A stretch of 64,000 nt of DNA. Source: Myxococcales bacterium (lineage in GTDB: Bacteria; Myxococcota_A; Polyangia; GCA-2747355). Under the pieces are notes generated by a model. It worked only from the letters and a program-made list of their open reading frames with translations, did not search any database and was not told the origin of the DNA. Shown piece by piece: positions 51,630 through 59,813 of this stretch; the stretch's first letter is position 1; each line of letters begins with the position of its first letter. Location: the NCBI GenBank assembly GCA_020431405.1, contig JAGQIK010000253.1, positions 1 to 64,000 on the forward strand, in the 5' to 3' direction. The position numbers were made by a program, and so were the translations under genes.

Positions 51630-53965
51630 CGCGCCACCCCCTCGATCATCCGCCGCGGCCCACGCCGCTGCCCACCACCCATCATCGGCCCGCGCGGCCC
51701 CATCATCGCCGGCCCGCCACGCTGCTGCTGCTGCTGCCGCTGCTGCTGCTGCTGCTGCCCGGCGACCAGCTCGCAATACAGCCCGCCGCGCATCATCAGC
51801 TCGTAGTGCGTCCCACGCTCGACCACTCGCCCGCGCTCCATGACGATGATCTGGTCAGCGTGCGCGATGGTCGACATGCGATGGGCGATGATCACGCGCG
51901 TGCAGCGCATGCAGCGCAGCCGCCGCATGACCTCGGCTTCGGTCGCCGAGTCGAGCGCCGAGGTGGCCTCGTCGAGGAGCATCAGCGCCGGCGAGCGCAG
52001 CACCGCGCGCGCGATGGCGATGCGCTGGCGCTGCCCACCCGACAGCGACTGTCCCGCGTCGGCGACCACCGTCTCGTAGCCCATCGGCATCTCGCTGATG
52101 TCGTCGTGAATGCACGCCACCTGCGCGGCGCCGACGATGCGCTCCAGATCCGCCTCGGGCTCCGTGAGCGCGACGTTGTCGCGGATCGATCCCGAAAAGA
52201 CGAACGGGTGCTGCGGCACGATGCCGATCTGACGCCGAACGCTGCGCGCGTCGAGCGCGCTGAGGTCGTGGCCGTCGTAGTAGACGGTGCCTTGCGTCGG
52301 CGGGTAGAGCCCCGCCAGCACCTTGCCCAGCGTCGACTTGCCCGAGCCCGAGCGACCCACGATCGCCACCGTGGCGCCCTGCGGGATGCTCAGCGAGACG
52401 TCGTCCACCGCCGGCGCGCCGTCCTTTTCGTAGCGGTAGCTCAGGTTCTCGACGCGCACGAAGCCCTCCAGTGGCTCGGCCGGCGTGGTGATCCGGTCGG
52501 CCTGCTCGGCCGGCGTCTCGAGCACGTCGTCGATGCGGTCGAGATAGCCGCCGAGCAGCTGGAACTGCAGCGCGCTCGAAACCAGCGACGAGATCGGTCC
52601 GAAGACACCCGCCGCCAGCGCGTTGACGGCGAGCATGGTGCCGAGGCTGAACTTGCCGCTCATCACCAGCATCGCTCCGAAGGTCAGGATCGCGATCGGC
52701 GCCAGCGACTCGACGCCGCCGCGCAGCGCGTCCACCAGCGCGCTCAGCCCGCCGCGCTTGAGGGCGAGGTTGAGCTGGTCGACGTATAGCTGCGACCAAC
52801 GCTCCACCGCGCGCTGCTCGGCGCCGGCACACTTGAGCGTCTCGATGCCGCTCAGCATCTGCACCATCTCGCCCTGGGACTTGGCCTGCACCTCGAGGTC
52901 CTCGACGAGCAGCTGGTGCGTCTTGCCGCGCGAGGCGAGAAACAGGATCACGTGCAGCACGGCGAAGCCGAGCACCAGGGCGGCCAGCGCCGGGCTGATC
53001 CACACGATCAGCACGATGTAGAGCGTGACGAAGAGCCCGTCGAGCACCGCCGAGAGCGTGTTCGAGGTGAGGATCTCGCGCACCGTGGCGTTGCTGCCGA
53101 CGCGCATCATCAGGTCGCCCGTGGAGCGGCGCTGAAAGAACGAAAACGGCAGGCTCACCATGTGATCGAGAAACGACAGCGTCATGCGCATGTCGAGCTT
53201 GGTGCGCAGGTGCAGCAGCAGGTGCGCGCGGATCATGCGCGAGATGGCGTCGAACAAGACCAGGAAGGTCAGGCCCGCGGCGGCGAGCAGCAGCAGGCTG
53301 TGCGCCTGCCGTGGGACGACCTTGTCGACGACGATGCCCGTCAGCACCGGTGTCGCCAGCGCGAACAGTCGCAGCAGCAGCGACGTCAGCAGCACCGGCG
53401 CGATGATCTTGCGCACGCTGATGACCTCGCGCAGCATGCGGCGCACCCGTTGCTTGCGGCCGAGCTTTCCCGTCTCGAACTTGGGTAGCGGCTCGAGCTC
53501 GACCGCGATGCCGGTGAAGGCCGTGTCGAGCTTCTCGAGCGAGACCACGCGCGCGCCATGCGCCGGGTCGATGATGCGCACGCCGTTCTTGACGAGCTGG
53601 TCGAAGACGACGAAGTGGTTGAACTCCCAGTGCAGGATCGTGCCGCGCTTGAGCAGCGCCAGCTCGTCGAGCTCGACTTTGAGCCCGCGCCCGTTGAGCC
53701 CGAAGCGCTCTGCGGCGTCGAGGATCGTGCGCGCCGAGACGCCATCGCGGCCGACACCCATCACGGCGCGAACGTCGGCGAGCTTGACCTCCTTGCCGTA
53801 GTAGCCGAGCACCATCGCCAGGCAGGCGGCACCGCAGTCGGTCCACTCCATCTGCTGGACGTGCGGTACGCGACGCTTGTTGCCCTGGTGGCCAACCCGT
53901 TCGACGGCGGGGAAGCGCTCGGAGATATCTCGCTGGTCGCTGGCTTTGGTTCTGGCGCGGGTCAC
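51626..53965 (-). CDS. C39 peptidase-containing ABC exporter (bacteriocin/RiPP type)
   Basis: A 779-residue protein from GTG 53965 (AGGGAG in front). The N-terminal C39 protease has Cys44 in QMEWTDCGAACLAMVLGYYG, His117 in HWEFNHFVVF and Asp133 in IIDPAHG, all present. This enzyme cuts leaders after Gly-Gly. Six membrane helices (about 180-460) follow, then the ABC ATPase: Walker A GRSGSGKST, signature LSGGQRQRIAIARA, Walker B LMLLDEATSALDS and switch His in VIIAHRMSTIA. The last 45 residues form a Gln-rich then Gly/Met/Pro/Arg tail, including two runs of 6 and 5 Gln. It should cleave and export the Gly-Gly leader peptide encoded 1.8 kb upstream. Confidence 0.95.
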   Translation of the reverse strand: MTRARTKASDQRDISERFPAVERVGHQGNKRRVPHVQQMEWTDCGAACLAMVLGYYGKEVKLADVRAVMGVGRDGVSARTILDAAERFGLNGRGLKVELDELALLKRGTILHWEFNHFVVFDQLVKNGVRIIDPAHGARVVSLEKLDTAFTGIAVELEPLPKFETGKLGRKQRVRRMLREVISVRKIIAPVLLTSLLLRLFALATPVLTGIVVDKVVPRQAHSLLLLAAAGLTFLVLFDAISRMIRAHLLLHLRTKLDMRMTLSFLDHMVSLPFSFFQRRSTGDLMMRVGSNATVREILTSNTLSAVLDGLFVTLYIVLIVWISPALAALVLGFAVLHVILFLASRGKTHQLLVEDLEVQAKSQGEMVQMLSGIETLKCAGAEQRAVERWSQLYVDQLNLALKRGGLSALVDALRGGVESLAPIAILTFGAMLVMSGKFSLGTMLAVNALAAGVFGPISSLVSSALQFQLLGGYLDRIDDVLETPAEQADRITTPAEPLEGFVRVENLSYRYEKDGAPAVDDVSLSIPQGATVAIVGRSGSGKSTLGKVLAGLYPPTQGTVYYDGHDLSALDARSVRRQIGIVPQHPFVFSGSIRDNVALTEPEADLERIVGAAQVACIHDDISEMPMGYETVVADAGQSLSGGQRQRIAIARAVLRSPALMLLDEATSALDSATEAEVMRRLRCMRCTRVIIAHRMSTIAHADQIIVMERGRVVERGTHYELMMRGGLYCELVAGQQQQQQRQQQQQRGGPAMMGPRGPMMGGGQRRGPRRMIEGVAR
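51719..51757 (-). repeat. CAG-repeat (polyglutamine) tail of the ABC exporter
   Basis: Six CAG codons, one CGG, and five more CAG codons encode QQQQQQRQQQQQ at the cytosolic C-terminus of the transporter. A pure CAG/CTG tract of this type is a slippage hotspot and can vary in length between strains. Confidence 0.9.
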
Positions 53966-53991
53966 TGTGGCTCCCTATTGCTTCTTCGCCC

Positions 53992-55665
53992 TTACTTTTT
54001 GGTGACGTCGAGAAGCAGCGTCTGCAGCAGCGACTTCGACTCGAGCGCGATCTCGGCCAGACCGCGCATGCCGTCGTGCATCTTGTAGGTCACGCCATCG
54101 GACTCGAACGTGCGCTTGCTCAGCTGCGCCTTGACCAGCACCACCGGGCCGCTGAGGTTCAACGTGTCCGCGGCGCGACCGCCGATGTAACGCTTGGCCT
54201 CGCTCGGGCCGAGCACCTCGCGCCCGACCTCCTTGACCACCGCCTCGTGGCGCTGGCGCCGAAAGCCGTCGAGCTCGAGCGAGAGCTTCTGGCCGACCTC
54301 GAGCTGCGGCCGGTCGCGGCCGGGCAAGAAGGCCACCACGGTGGGCGGGTTGCCCTTCTGCACCACGGTCAGCAGGCGCTCGCCCGGCTTGACGGCCATG
54401 CCGATGCGAACCCGTACGTCGTTGACGAGCCCCGCGCTCGGCGAGGTGATCGTCAAGCTCTGCAGCTTGGCGCGCGCCCGCTCGCGCCGCGTCGTGGTCG
54501 CCGAGAGCGCGCTGCGCGCAGCCTTGCTGCCGGTGTCGAGCAGAAACGCCGCCAGCTGCCGCTCGTACTCGGTGTCGAGCTTGCGCAGCTCTGCCTCCTC
54601 GTCGCCAGCGTGAAAACGCACCAGCGGCTGCCCTGCACGAACGGCGTCGCCCGGGGCCACCAGGACACGCGCGACGCTGCCGGGCTGGCGCGCGTTGACC
54701 TCGTCTCCTTCGATCCAGACGATCGCCGGTCCGCCGCTGTAGCGGCGCACCTTGGCCAGCGCGGAGAACGTGACGCCGAGCGCGACCAACAGCAGCACGC
54801 TGATATACGCGTAGCGCACCCAGCGTGGCGTGAGGCGCAGCGCGCGACCGCCTTGTTTGCCGCGCGAATGTGCGTCGAGGGCGGCGGTGCGAAAGACGCC
54901 GCCGCCGCTCTGCTGCCGCTCGACGCCCTTGGCTTGCTTGGCGAGCAGCAGGTGCTTGATCGCCGGGGCGCACAGCTCGACAAAAGCGGCGATCATGCCG
55001 CGCTCGTGCGCGTTGAACGAGGGCGCCTGACCGCGGCGCACGGCGACCACCACGGCGAGCACTTCGCCGAAGACGGCGACGGGCTGCACGATCATGCGCT
55101 CTCGGCCGTCGCCTTCGGGATCGTCGGTGGCGCCGTTGTATTCGGGGTACTCGTAGGCGCGCTCCGCGCAGAGCGCCGAGCCGCTGCGCGCCGCGAAGAC
55201 GGCGAGGCCTTTGGCCGGCATCTGGCGCATCTTGTCGTCGTCGCCGAGGGCCCAAAGCGACGCGCTGTGCGGCTGGTGGTAGAGGCAGTAGACGCGGTCC
55301 GCGCTCGACATCATCGCGATCTCGCGACGCATCAGGTGCTCGGCGCTGACCAAATCCCTCTGCATCGTGATGCGGCGTACGCAGTCGAAAAACGGCGTGG
55401 CGGCCTGCATCGGGATCGCGCCCGCGGGCATCGGCAAGCGCGTCGGGGCGACCATCGCGGGCGGGCGTCGAGACGGACGCCGCGGCGCGAGCTCCACGCC
55501 GGGTGCGCCCATGCGCCGGGGAATCGGCGCGGGCAGTGGCGGCGGTACCGGAGGGGGCCCGACACGCGAGCGGCCGCCATGGGCGACACGTGGGGACGCC
55601 GCCGCGGATCGCGAGCGAGGAGGCGCAGGCAGATCGCGCGCTACTCGGCGCGTTCGGCTAGACAT
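53992..55665 (-). CDS. HlyD-family adaptor with N-terminal GAF-like domain
   Basis: A 557-residue protein. Residues 1-85 are a Pro/Arg-rich cytosolic tail. Residues 90-245 resemble a GAF sensor: the pattern FFDCVRRITMQRD, REIAMMSSADRVYCLYH, LAVFAARSGSALCAERAYEY and SFNAHERGMIAAFVELCAPAI is typical. A membrane helix is at about 284-305. The outside part is an HlyD adaptor: RVLVAPGDAVRAGQPLVRFH, a short helical hairpin and LTITSPSAGLVNDVRVRIGM, then a beta-barrel domain. It sits 26 bases upstream of the C39 exporter. A cytosolic sensor fused to an export adaptor is unusual. Confidence 0.85.
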   Translation of the reverse strand: MSSRTRRVARDLPAPPRSRSAAASPRVAHGGRSRVGPPPVPPPLPAPIPRRMGAPGVELAPRRPSRRPPAMVAPTRLPMPAGAIPMQAATPFFDCVRRITMQRDLVSAEHLMRREIAMMSSADRVYCLYHQPHSASLWALGDDDKMRQMPAKGLAVFAARSGSALCAERAYEYPEYNGATDDPEGDGRERMIVQPVAVFGEVLAVVVAVRRGQAPSFNAHERGMIAAFVELCAPAIKHLLLAKQAKGVERQQSGGGVFRTAALDAHSRGKQGGRALRLTPRWVRYAYISVLLLVALGVTFSALAKVRRYSGGPAIVWIEGDEVNARQPGSVARVLVAPGDAVRAGQPLVRFHAGDEEAELRKLDTEYERQLAAFLLDTGSKAARSALSATTTRRERARAKLQSLTITSPSAGLVNDVRVRIGMAVKPGERLLTVVQKGNPPTVVAFLPGRDRPQLEVGQKLSLELDGFRRQRHEAVVKEVGREVLGPSEAKRYIGGRAADTLNLSGPVVLVKAQLSKRTFESDGVTYKMHDGMRGLAEIALESKSLLQTLLLDVTKK

Positions 55666-55731
55666 GGCCTCTCTTACGGCGCTCGAGGGCGCTGCGAGCG
55701 CTCGCGTCCGCGGCGGTGTGGAGCACTTGCG

Positions 55732-56091
55732 CTACCAGCAGCCGCAGCCGCCACCGCCACCGCCGTAGCCGTAGCCGCCGCCACCGTAGCCGTAGCCGCC
55801 GCCGTAGCCGCCGCCGCCGCCGTAGCCGCCAAACATGTTGACGCTGCCGCCCGACACGCACCCGCCGCCACCGTACATACTGCCGTAGCCGCCATAGGAG
55901 CCGTAGCCGCCGCCGCCGTACATACCACCGTAGCCGCCATAGGAGCCGTAGCCGCCGCCATACATGTTGTAGCTGGGCTGGTAGTAGCCAACCGTGCCGC
56001 CGCCACCGCCGCCACAGCCGCCACAGCCGCCGTTGACCTGCGCGAGGGCGTCGCGATCGATCTCGCGCGCCGAACGGTTCTTACGGGACAT
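55732..56091 (-). CDS. Gly-Gly leader precursor peptide with Gly/Tyr-rich, Cys-flanked core
   Basis: A 119-residue protein from ATG 56091 (GGAGG eight bases ahead; an in-frame ATG 15 bases further up overlaps that site). Residues 1-22 are a charged leader ending LAQVNGG, the shape cut by C39 proteases. The predicted core (23-119) begins CGGC and ends CGCW, with one middle Cys at 78. It is otherwise about half Gly with about 20 Tyr. Residues 43-72 hold two 14-15-residue tandem units, MYGGG(G)YGSYGGYG(G/S), and a third partial unit. Neighbours are the matching C39 exporter, adaptors and three maturation-enzyme-like genes. It is likely a secreted, cleaved and perhaps modified peptide; a structural glue or an antimicrobial are alternatives. 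Confidence 0.85.
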   Translation of the reverse strand: MSRKNRSAREIDRDALAQVNGGCGGCGGGGGGTVGYYQPSYNMYGGGYGSYGGYGGMYGGGGYGSYGGYGSMYGGGGCVSGGSVNMFGGYGGGGGYGGGYGYGGGGYGYGGGGGGCGCW

Positions 56092-56263
56092 ATTTGCTTC
56101 CTCCATGCGAGTTGTTCCGACGCGTGGAGGCGTTGTGCAGCTAATGTGCCGTCAGGATCCGGAGCCAGACCTGCGAAATGTCATATGCGGTGGGACTGGA
56201 TGTACGGGGCTGAGGTCACCGAGTGAGGAGTCCCTCCCCGAGAAGAGGCGATAGCGTGAAGGC

Positions 56264-57175
56264 TCAATAGTACGAGCCGGATAGCATCTGCATATCGTGG
56301 TATGACGGCGTCGTTCCGATCGCAGCGCGATCACACAATAGCGGCAGACGCCTAAGCAGATAGTGGCGCGCTATCGCGTTATAGCTGTCGCGCAGCCAGC
56401 CAGGCAGGACCAGCGAGCAGGTACGGCCTAGCGCGAGTGGATCGCGTGCGAGCTTGAGCGTGCGCTGGTAGTGGCGCCGATCGAGCGCGCTCGCGTCTTC
56501 GCTGCGCGTCTTGGCCCACGCGGCAACGGTGGCGGGGTCTGCTTCGGGTAGAAACGGCAGAGACGTGACGGCGTCGAAGAGGCGCACACCGAAACTGTCG
56601 TGCACTGTTGGATCCGCGAGCAGGCGCGCGCCGCCGAGCTGCGCCAGCCGCCGGTTGTCGAGGTCTGCCACGCCAACACGTCGCGACTCGAAAGCCCACA
56701 GCGCGCGCGCGGTGCGGGGCAGGCAGAAAGCGTGACGTCCGGCGGGCGTGAGGGCGAAGCGCGTTACGCCGGCGCGCTCGCCGTCCCACTCCACGAGGTG
56801 TCCGAGCTCGAAGTGGCTCGCGAGCAGCGCGTGCCCCAGACCGAGCGCCAGCAGCTGCGGTCGCTCGGCGCGTGTGGCGCAGGCGATGTCGTCGAGCAGC
56901 GCTCGCAGGCCGTCGGTCCACGGTTGATCGAGCTGCGGGGCCGCTCTGCCCGAGTCCTCGAGCGGTACGCGGCCGCCGGTGACGATGTACATCGCGCAGT
57001 CGCGCGGCAGCGCATCGCCCACGCGTGGCGACGTGATGACGAGATCGACTGCGGCGCGCGGGTTGGCAGCGCGCACGTCGGTGACAAAGCGCGCCAAGGT
57101 GCGGCGCGCGGCGACGAGACGACGACTCGGTCGGCCGTCGAGCTCGACTAGGCAGACACGCAATCGGCTGTTCAC
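56264..57175 (-). CDS. Class-I glutamine-amidotransferase-like protein lacking the nucleophile
   Basis: A 303-residue protein from GTG 57175 (GTGA overlap with the PLP-enzyme gene). Residues 40-150 follow the GATase-1 layout: AMYIVTGGRVPLED, WTDGLRALLDDI, then LLALGLGHALLASHFELG where active enzymes have GICFGHQ. The Cys is replaced by Leu, and the His-Pro-Glu near the end of the domain is also absent (FGVRLFDAV). It can therefore not hydrolyse glutamine by the known mechanism. The C-terminal 80 residues are helical and unrecognised. Its place beside a peptide precursor suggests a binding or scaffold role. The fold call is by motif and may be wrong. Confidence 0.55.
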   Translation of the reverse strand: MNSRLRVCLVELDGRPSRRLVAARRTLARFVTDVRAANPRAAVDLVITSPRVGDALPRDCAMYIVTGGRVPLEDSGRAAPQLDQPWTDGLRALLDDIACATRAERPQLLALGLGHALLASHFELGHLVEWDGERAGVTRFALTPAGRHAFCLPRTARALWAFESRRVGVADLDNRRLAQLGGARLLADPTVHDSFGVRLFDAVTSLPFLPEADPATVAAWAKTRSEDASALDRRHYQRTLKLARDPLALGRTCSLVLPGWLRDSYNAIARHYLLRRLPLLCDRAAIGTTPSYHDMQMLSGSYY

Positions 57176-58371
57176 GATGCGTCCTCGGGGCAGAGCTCGG
57201 CGAGGGCGTCGACGAGGGTGTCGACGTCGGAGCGTTGATTGTAGGGCGCCAACGAGATGCGCAGCGCCGAGTCGAGCGCGACGCGCTCGAAGAGCGGCGC
57301 ACAGCCGTGCGTCCCGTCGCGTACGATGATGTCGAAGCTCTCGTAGAGCAGCGCCGTCAGGCGGCTCGTGCCGATGCCGCCGCGCGGCAGCACGGACGTC
57401 ATGGGCAGCGCGCGGGCATCGCTGGCGAAGGGCTGCTGCACGAGGCCCTGCTCGGAGAGCCGATGGCGCAGATACTCTCCGAGCGCCGCCGTGTGGTCGC
57501 GCATCGCCTCGCCGCCGGCCTGCAGGTAGTCGATCGCTGCGCCGAGGCCGATCACGCCCTCGAGGTTGGGTGTGCCCGCTTCGAGCTCGCATGTCCCGGC
57601 CTGCGCCGCGTCGGGGCTGCTGCCGCAGGCGGCGAGCGGATCGAGCTGCGCCAGCGCTTGCTCGCGCCCGTAGAGCACGCCCACGCCGCTCGGACCAAAG
57701 GCCTTCGCGCCGCTGAAGGCGAGGAAGTCGCAGCCGAGGGCATCGACATCGATGGCCTGATGCACGATGCACTGCGCCGCGTCGACGACGGTCAACACGC
57801 GCCGCTCGCGCGCCAGCGCCGTGATGTCGGCGATAGGCTGCACGACGCCGCTGACGTTGGACGCCATGGTGACCGCGATGACGCGCGTGCGCGGGCCGAG
57901 CAGCGACGCGAGGTGGTCGAGGTCGATGCGGCCGTCGGGCGTGACCTCGCACACGCGCACCTGCCCGCGATGCCAGGGCAGCACGTTGGCTTCGTGCTCG
58001 AGGCGCGAGACGATGATCTCGTCGCCGTAGGAGAGGCCCAGCCCCACCGCGACGAGGTTGAGGGCGGCGCTGCAGTTGTGCGTGAAGACGATCTCGCTCG
58101 GGCGCGCGCCGAGCAGACGCGCCACCTTCGCCCGCGCGGCGTCGAAGGCCGCGGCGGCGCGCTGGCCGATGGCGCGGTGTCCCCCGTAGATGTGGGTGCC
58201 GTAGTCGCGATAGAAGCTGCACACCGCGTCGACCACGCAGGCGGGCTTGAGCGTCATGGCGGCGCTGTCGAGATAGCACGGGGCGCCGTCGCGCCGCACG
58301 AGGAACGGGAAGTCGCCGCGCCACGGTGACTCGTCGGGGCTGAGCAGCCGGATGGTGGAGATCGCGCTCAT
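57172..58371 (-). CDS. Class V PLP enzyme, SufS-like cysteine desulfurase fold
   Basis: A 399-residue enzyme of the class V aminotransferase fold. Features are LDSAAMTLKP, HNCSAALNLVAVGL, the His in RLEHEANVLPWHR, the Asp in VVDAAQCIVHQ, and the PLP-Lys in AFSGAKAFGPSGVGVLYG (SufS normally reads SGHK). The catalytic-Cys region reads VRDGTHGCAP, one residue longer than the usual R-x-G-x-HCA, so desulfurase activity is uncertain. It may act on cysteine, another amino acid, or the precursor's cysteines. It is coupled by overlaps to genes on both sides. Confidence 0.88.
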   Translation of the reverse strand: MSAISTIRLLSPDESPWRGDFPFLVRRDGAPCYLDSAAMTLKPACVVDAVCSFYRDYGTHIYGGHRAIGQRAAAAFDAARAKVARLLGARPSEIVFTHNCSAALNLVAVGLGLSYGDEIIVSRLEHEANVLPWHRGQVRVCEVTPDGRIDLDHLASLLGPRTRVIAVTMASNVSGVVQPIADITALARERRVLTVVDAAQCIVHQAIDVDALGCDFLAFSGAKAFGPSGVGVLYGREQALAQLDPLAACGSSPDAAQAGTCELEAGTPNLEGVIGLGAAIDYLQAGGEAMRDHTAALGEYLRHRLSEQGLVQQPFASDARALPMTSVLPRGGIGTSRLTALLYESFDIIVRDGTHGCAPLFERVALDSALRISLAPYNQRSDVDTLVDALAELCPEDAS

Positions 58372-59813
58372 GCTGTCGCCGTGATGCGCGCGCGCAGCGA
58401 AGCATCGGTGCGCGGCGCGCGATGTCGACGCCGCGCGGCGAACGGCAGCACGCGCTGCAGCGCCTCGCGTGCGCCGGGGCTGGCCAAGCGCGCGGCGACG
58501 TCCTCGACGTAGAGCCGGCCGAGCGACGTCAAGCTCAGGTGGTCACGCTCGACGTCGATCAGGCCGAGCATGGCCAGCGGCTCGACCTCGTCGGCGAGCT
58601 GCACCGGCGCGTCGAAGCCATAGCGCTCGAGCATCTCGTCGCGGCAGATGCCAGCGCCGCGCAGCGACACGATGGCGCTGCGCCGGACGCGCTCGTCGAA
58701 GTCGAGCGAGACGCCGGCCGCCAGCGGCGAGACGTTGCGCTCGAGGCGACGCGCGTAGGGCGCGAGGTCGTCGACGTTGCGATACTGCGTGTCGCCGATG
58801 TATCCGACGGCGCCAAGCCCCAGCCCGAGCACGTTGTGCTGCTCGTGCGACAGCGTCTCGTCCGCGGTCGGCGCGAGGTCGCGGCGCTGCCAGCGGCCGC
58901 ACGCGGTCTCTCGGTAGCCGGGTTCGTCGAGCGCCGCGCGCGCCATCAGGTGCATCAGCAGACGCGCGTGCTCGTCGGGCAACGCCTGCCGGCTGCTGCC
59001 CAGCTCGGCGCTGGAAATCAGCACCCGGGGCGTGATCTCGTCGACGCCGGCGGCGGTGAGCTGCGCCAGCGTCGAGTACCAGCTGGCGAGCGTCTGGTAG
59101 GGCAGGCCGTAGGTCACGGCGACGCCGAAACGGAACGCGTCGCCGCGCGCGGACAGCAGCGCGAGCAGCTGGTGCACCTCGCGCGGCGTGTAGCCGCGCC
59201 GAAGCTGGCGCAGCACGCGCTCGTCGAGAGAGCACAGCGAAAGCTCCAGCCGATCGACGCCGCAGGCGTGAAGCGCGTCGAGCCGCGCGTGCGCCCCGGC
59301 CTCGCGCGCGAAGCTTGGACGCAGCTCGTAGCTCAGCGGCGCGCCGGGCGCCACGCGCAACGAGGCGCGCAGCTGAGCGAAGAGGCGCTCGATCTGGTTT
59401 GGCCTCAGGTACGACGCGCAGCCGCCGCTGACGCGCAGGCTGCGCACGACGATGCCGCGGGGCAGCCGCGCGGCGGCGAAGGCGATCTCGCGGGCGAGCA
59501 TCTGCAGGTATGTCGCGATGCGGTCACCGCGCGGGCTCAGCGAGCCGTCGAGGGGAATCTCGAGCTGCAGGTCGACCACGGGTGTCGCGCCGGCGTAGAG
59601 CTCGTCGGGCGACATCTCGTGCATCAGCGCTCGTGGCGGGTAGAGCTCGCCAAGGGGCGCCGGCCGCGCGGCGCTGCTCAACCCGGCGCGCTGCAGCGCG
59701 GCGAGATCGATGCCGCGCGCGGCTCGCTCGCAGCGGGTGAGGGCGGCCGGTAGGCCAGCAAGCGGGTTGTGACGTGTGCCGGTTGTGGGTGGCCGGCCGG
59801 AAGCGCTCGTCAT
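58368..59813 (-). CDS. HemN/HemW-like radical-SAM-fold protein without cluster cysteines
   Basis: A 481-residue protein; GGGGAG is five bases ahead of ATG 59813. It has the HemN layout: SGGCASYLRPNQIERLFAQL in place of GGGTPS-x-L, YELRPSFAREAG, LELSLCSLDERVLRQLRRGY (the R-x-x-x-x block), AVTYGLPYQTLASWYSTL and HNVLGLGLGAVGYIGDTQY. The C-terminal HemN domain is present. The segment that should carry C-x-x-x-C-x-x-C reads DLQLEIPLDGSLSPRGDRIA, with no Cys, so no [4Fe-4S] cluster can bind there. It is the first gene of the RiPP-like cluster. It may bind peptide or a tetrapyrrole-like cofactor rather than perform radical chemistry. Confidence 0.85.
   Translation of the reverse strand: MTSASGRPPTTGTRHNPLAGLPAALTRCERAARGIDLAALQRAGLSSAARPAPLGELYPPRALMHEMSPDELYAGATPVVDLQLEIPLDGSLSPRGDRIATYLQMLAREIAFAAARLPRGIVVRSLRVSGGCASYLRPNQIERLFAQLRASLRVAPGAPLSYELRPSFAREAGAHARLDALHACGVDRLELSLCSLDERVLRQLRRGYTPREVHQLLALLSARGDAFRFGVAVTYGLPYQTLASWYSTLAQLTAAGVDEITPRVLISSAELGSSRQALPDEHARLLMHLMARAALDEPGYRETACGRWQRRDLAPTADETLSHEQHNVLGLGLGAVGYIGDTQYRNVDDLAPYARRLERNVSPLAAGVSLDFDERVRRSAIVSLRGAGICRDEMLERYGFDAPVQLADEVEPLAMLGLIDVERDHLSLTSLGRLYVEDVAARLASPGAREALQRVLPFAARRRHRAPRTDASLRARITATA

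Noticed and set aside
55732-56091. Keratin-like or PE_PGRS-type glycine-rich cell-wall protein without processing
   Set aside because: Not excluded, but the Gly-Gly leader with a cognate C39 exporter and neighbouring enzyme genes explains more. It is kept as an alternative in the entry.
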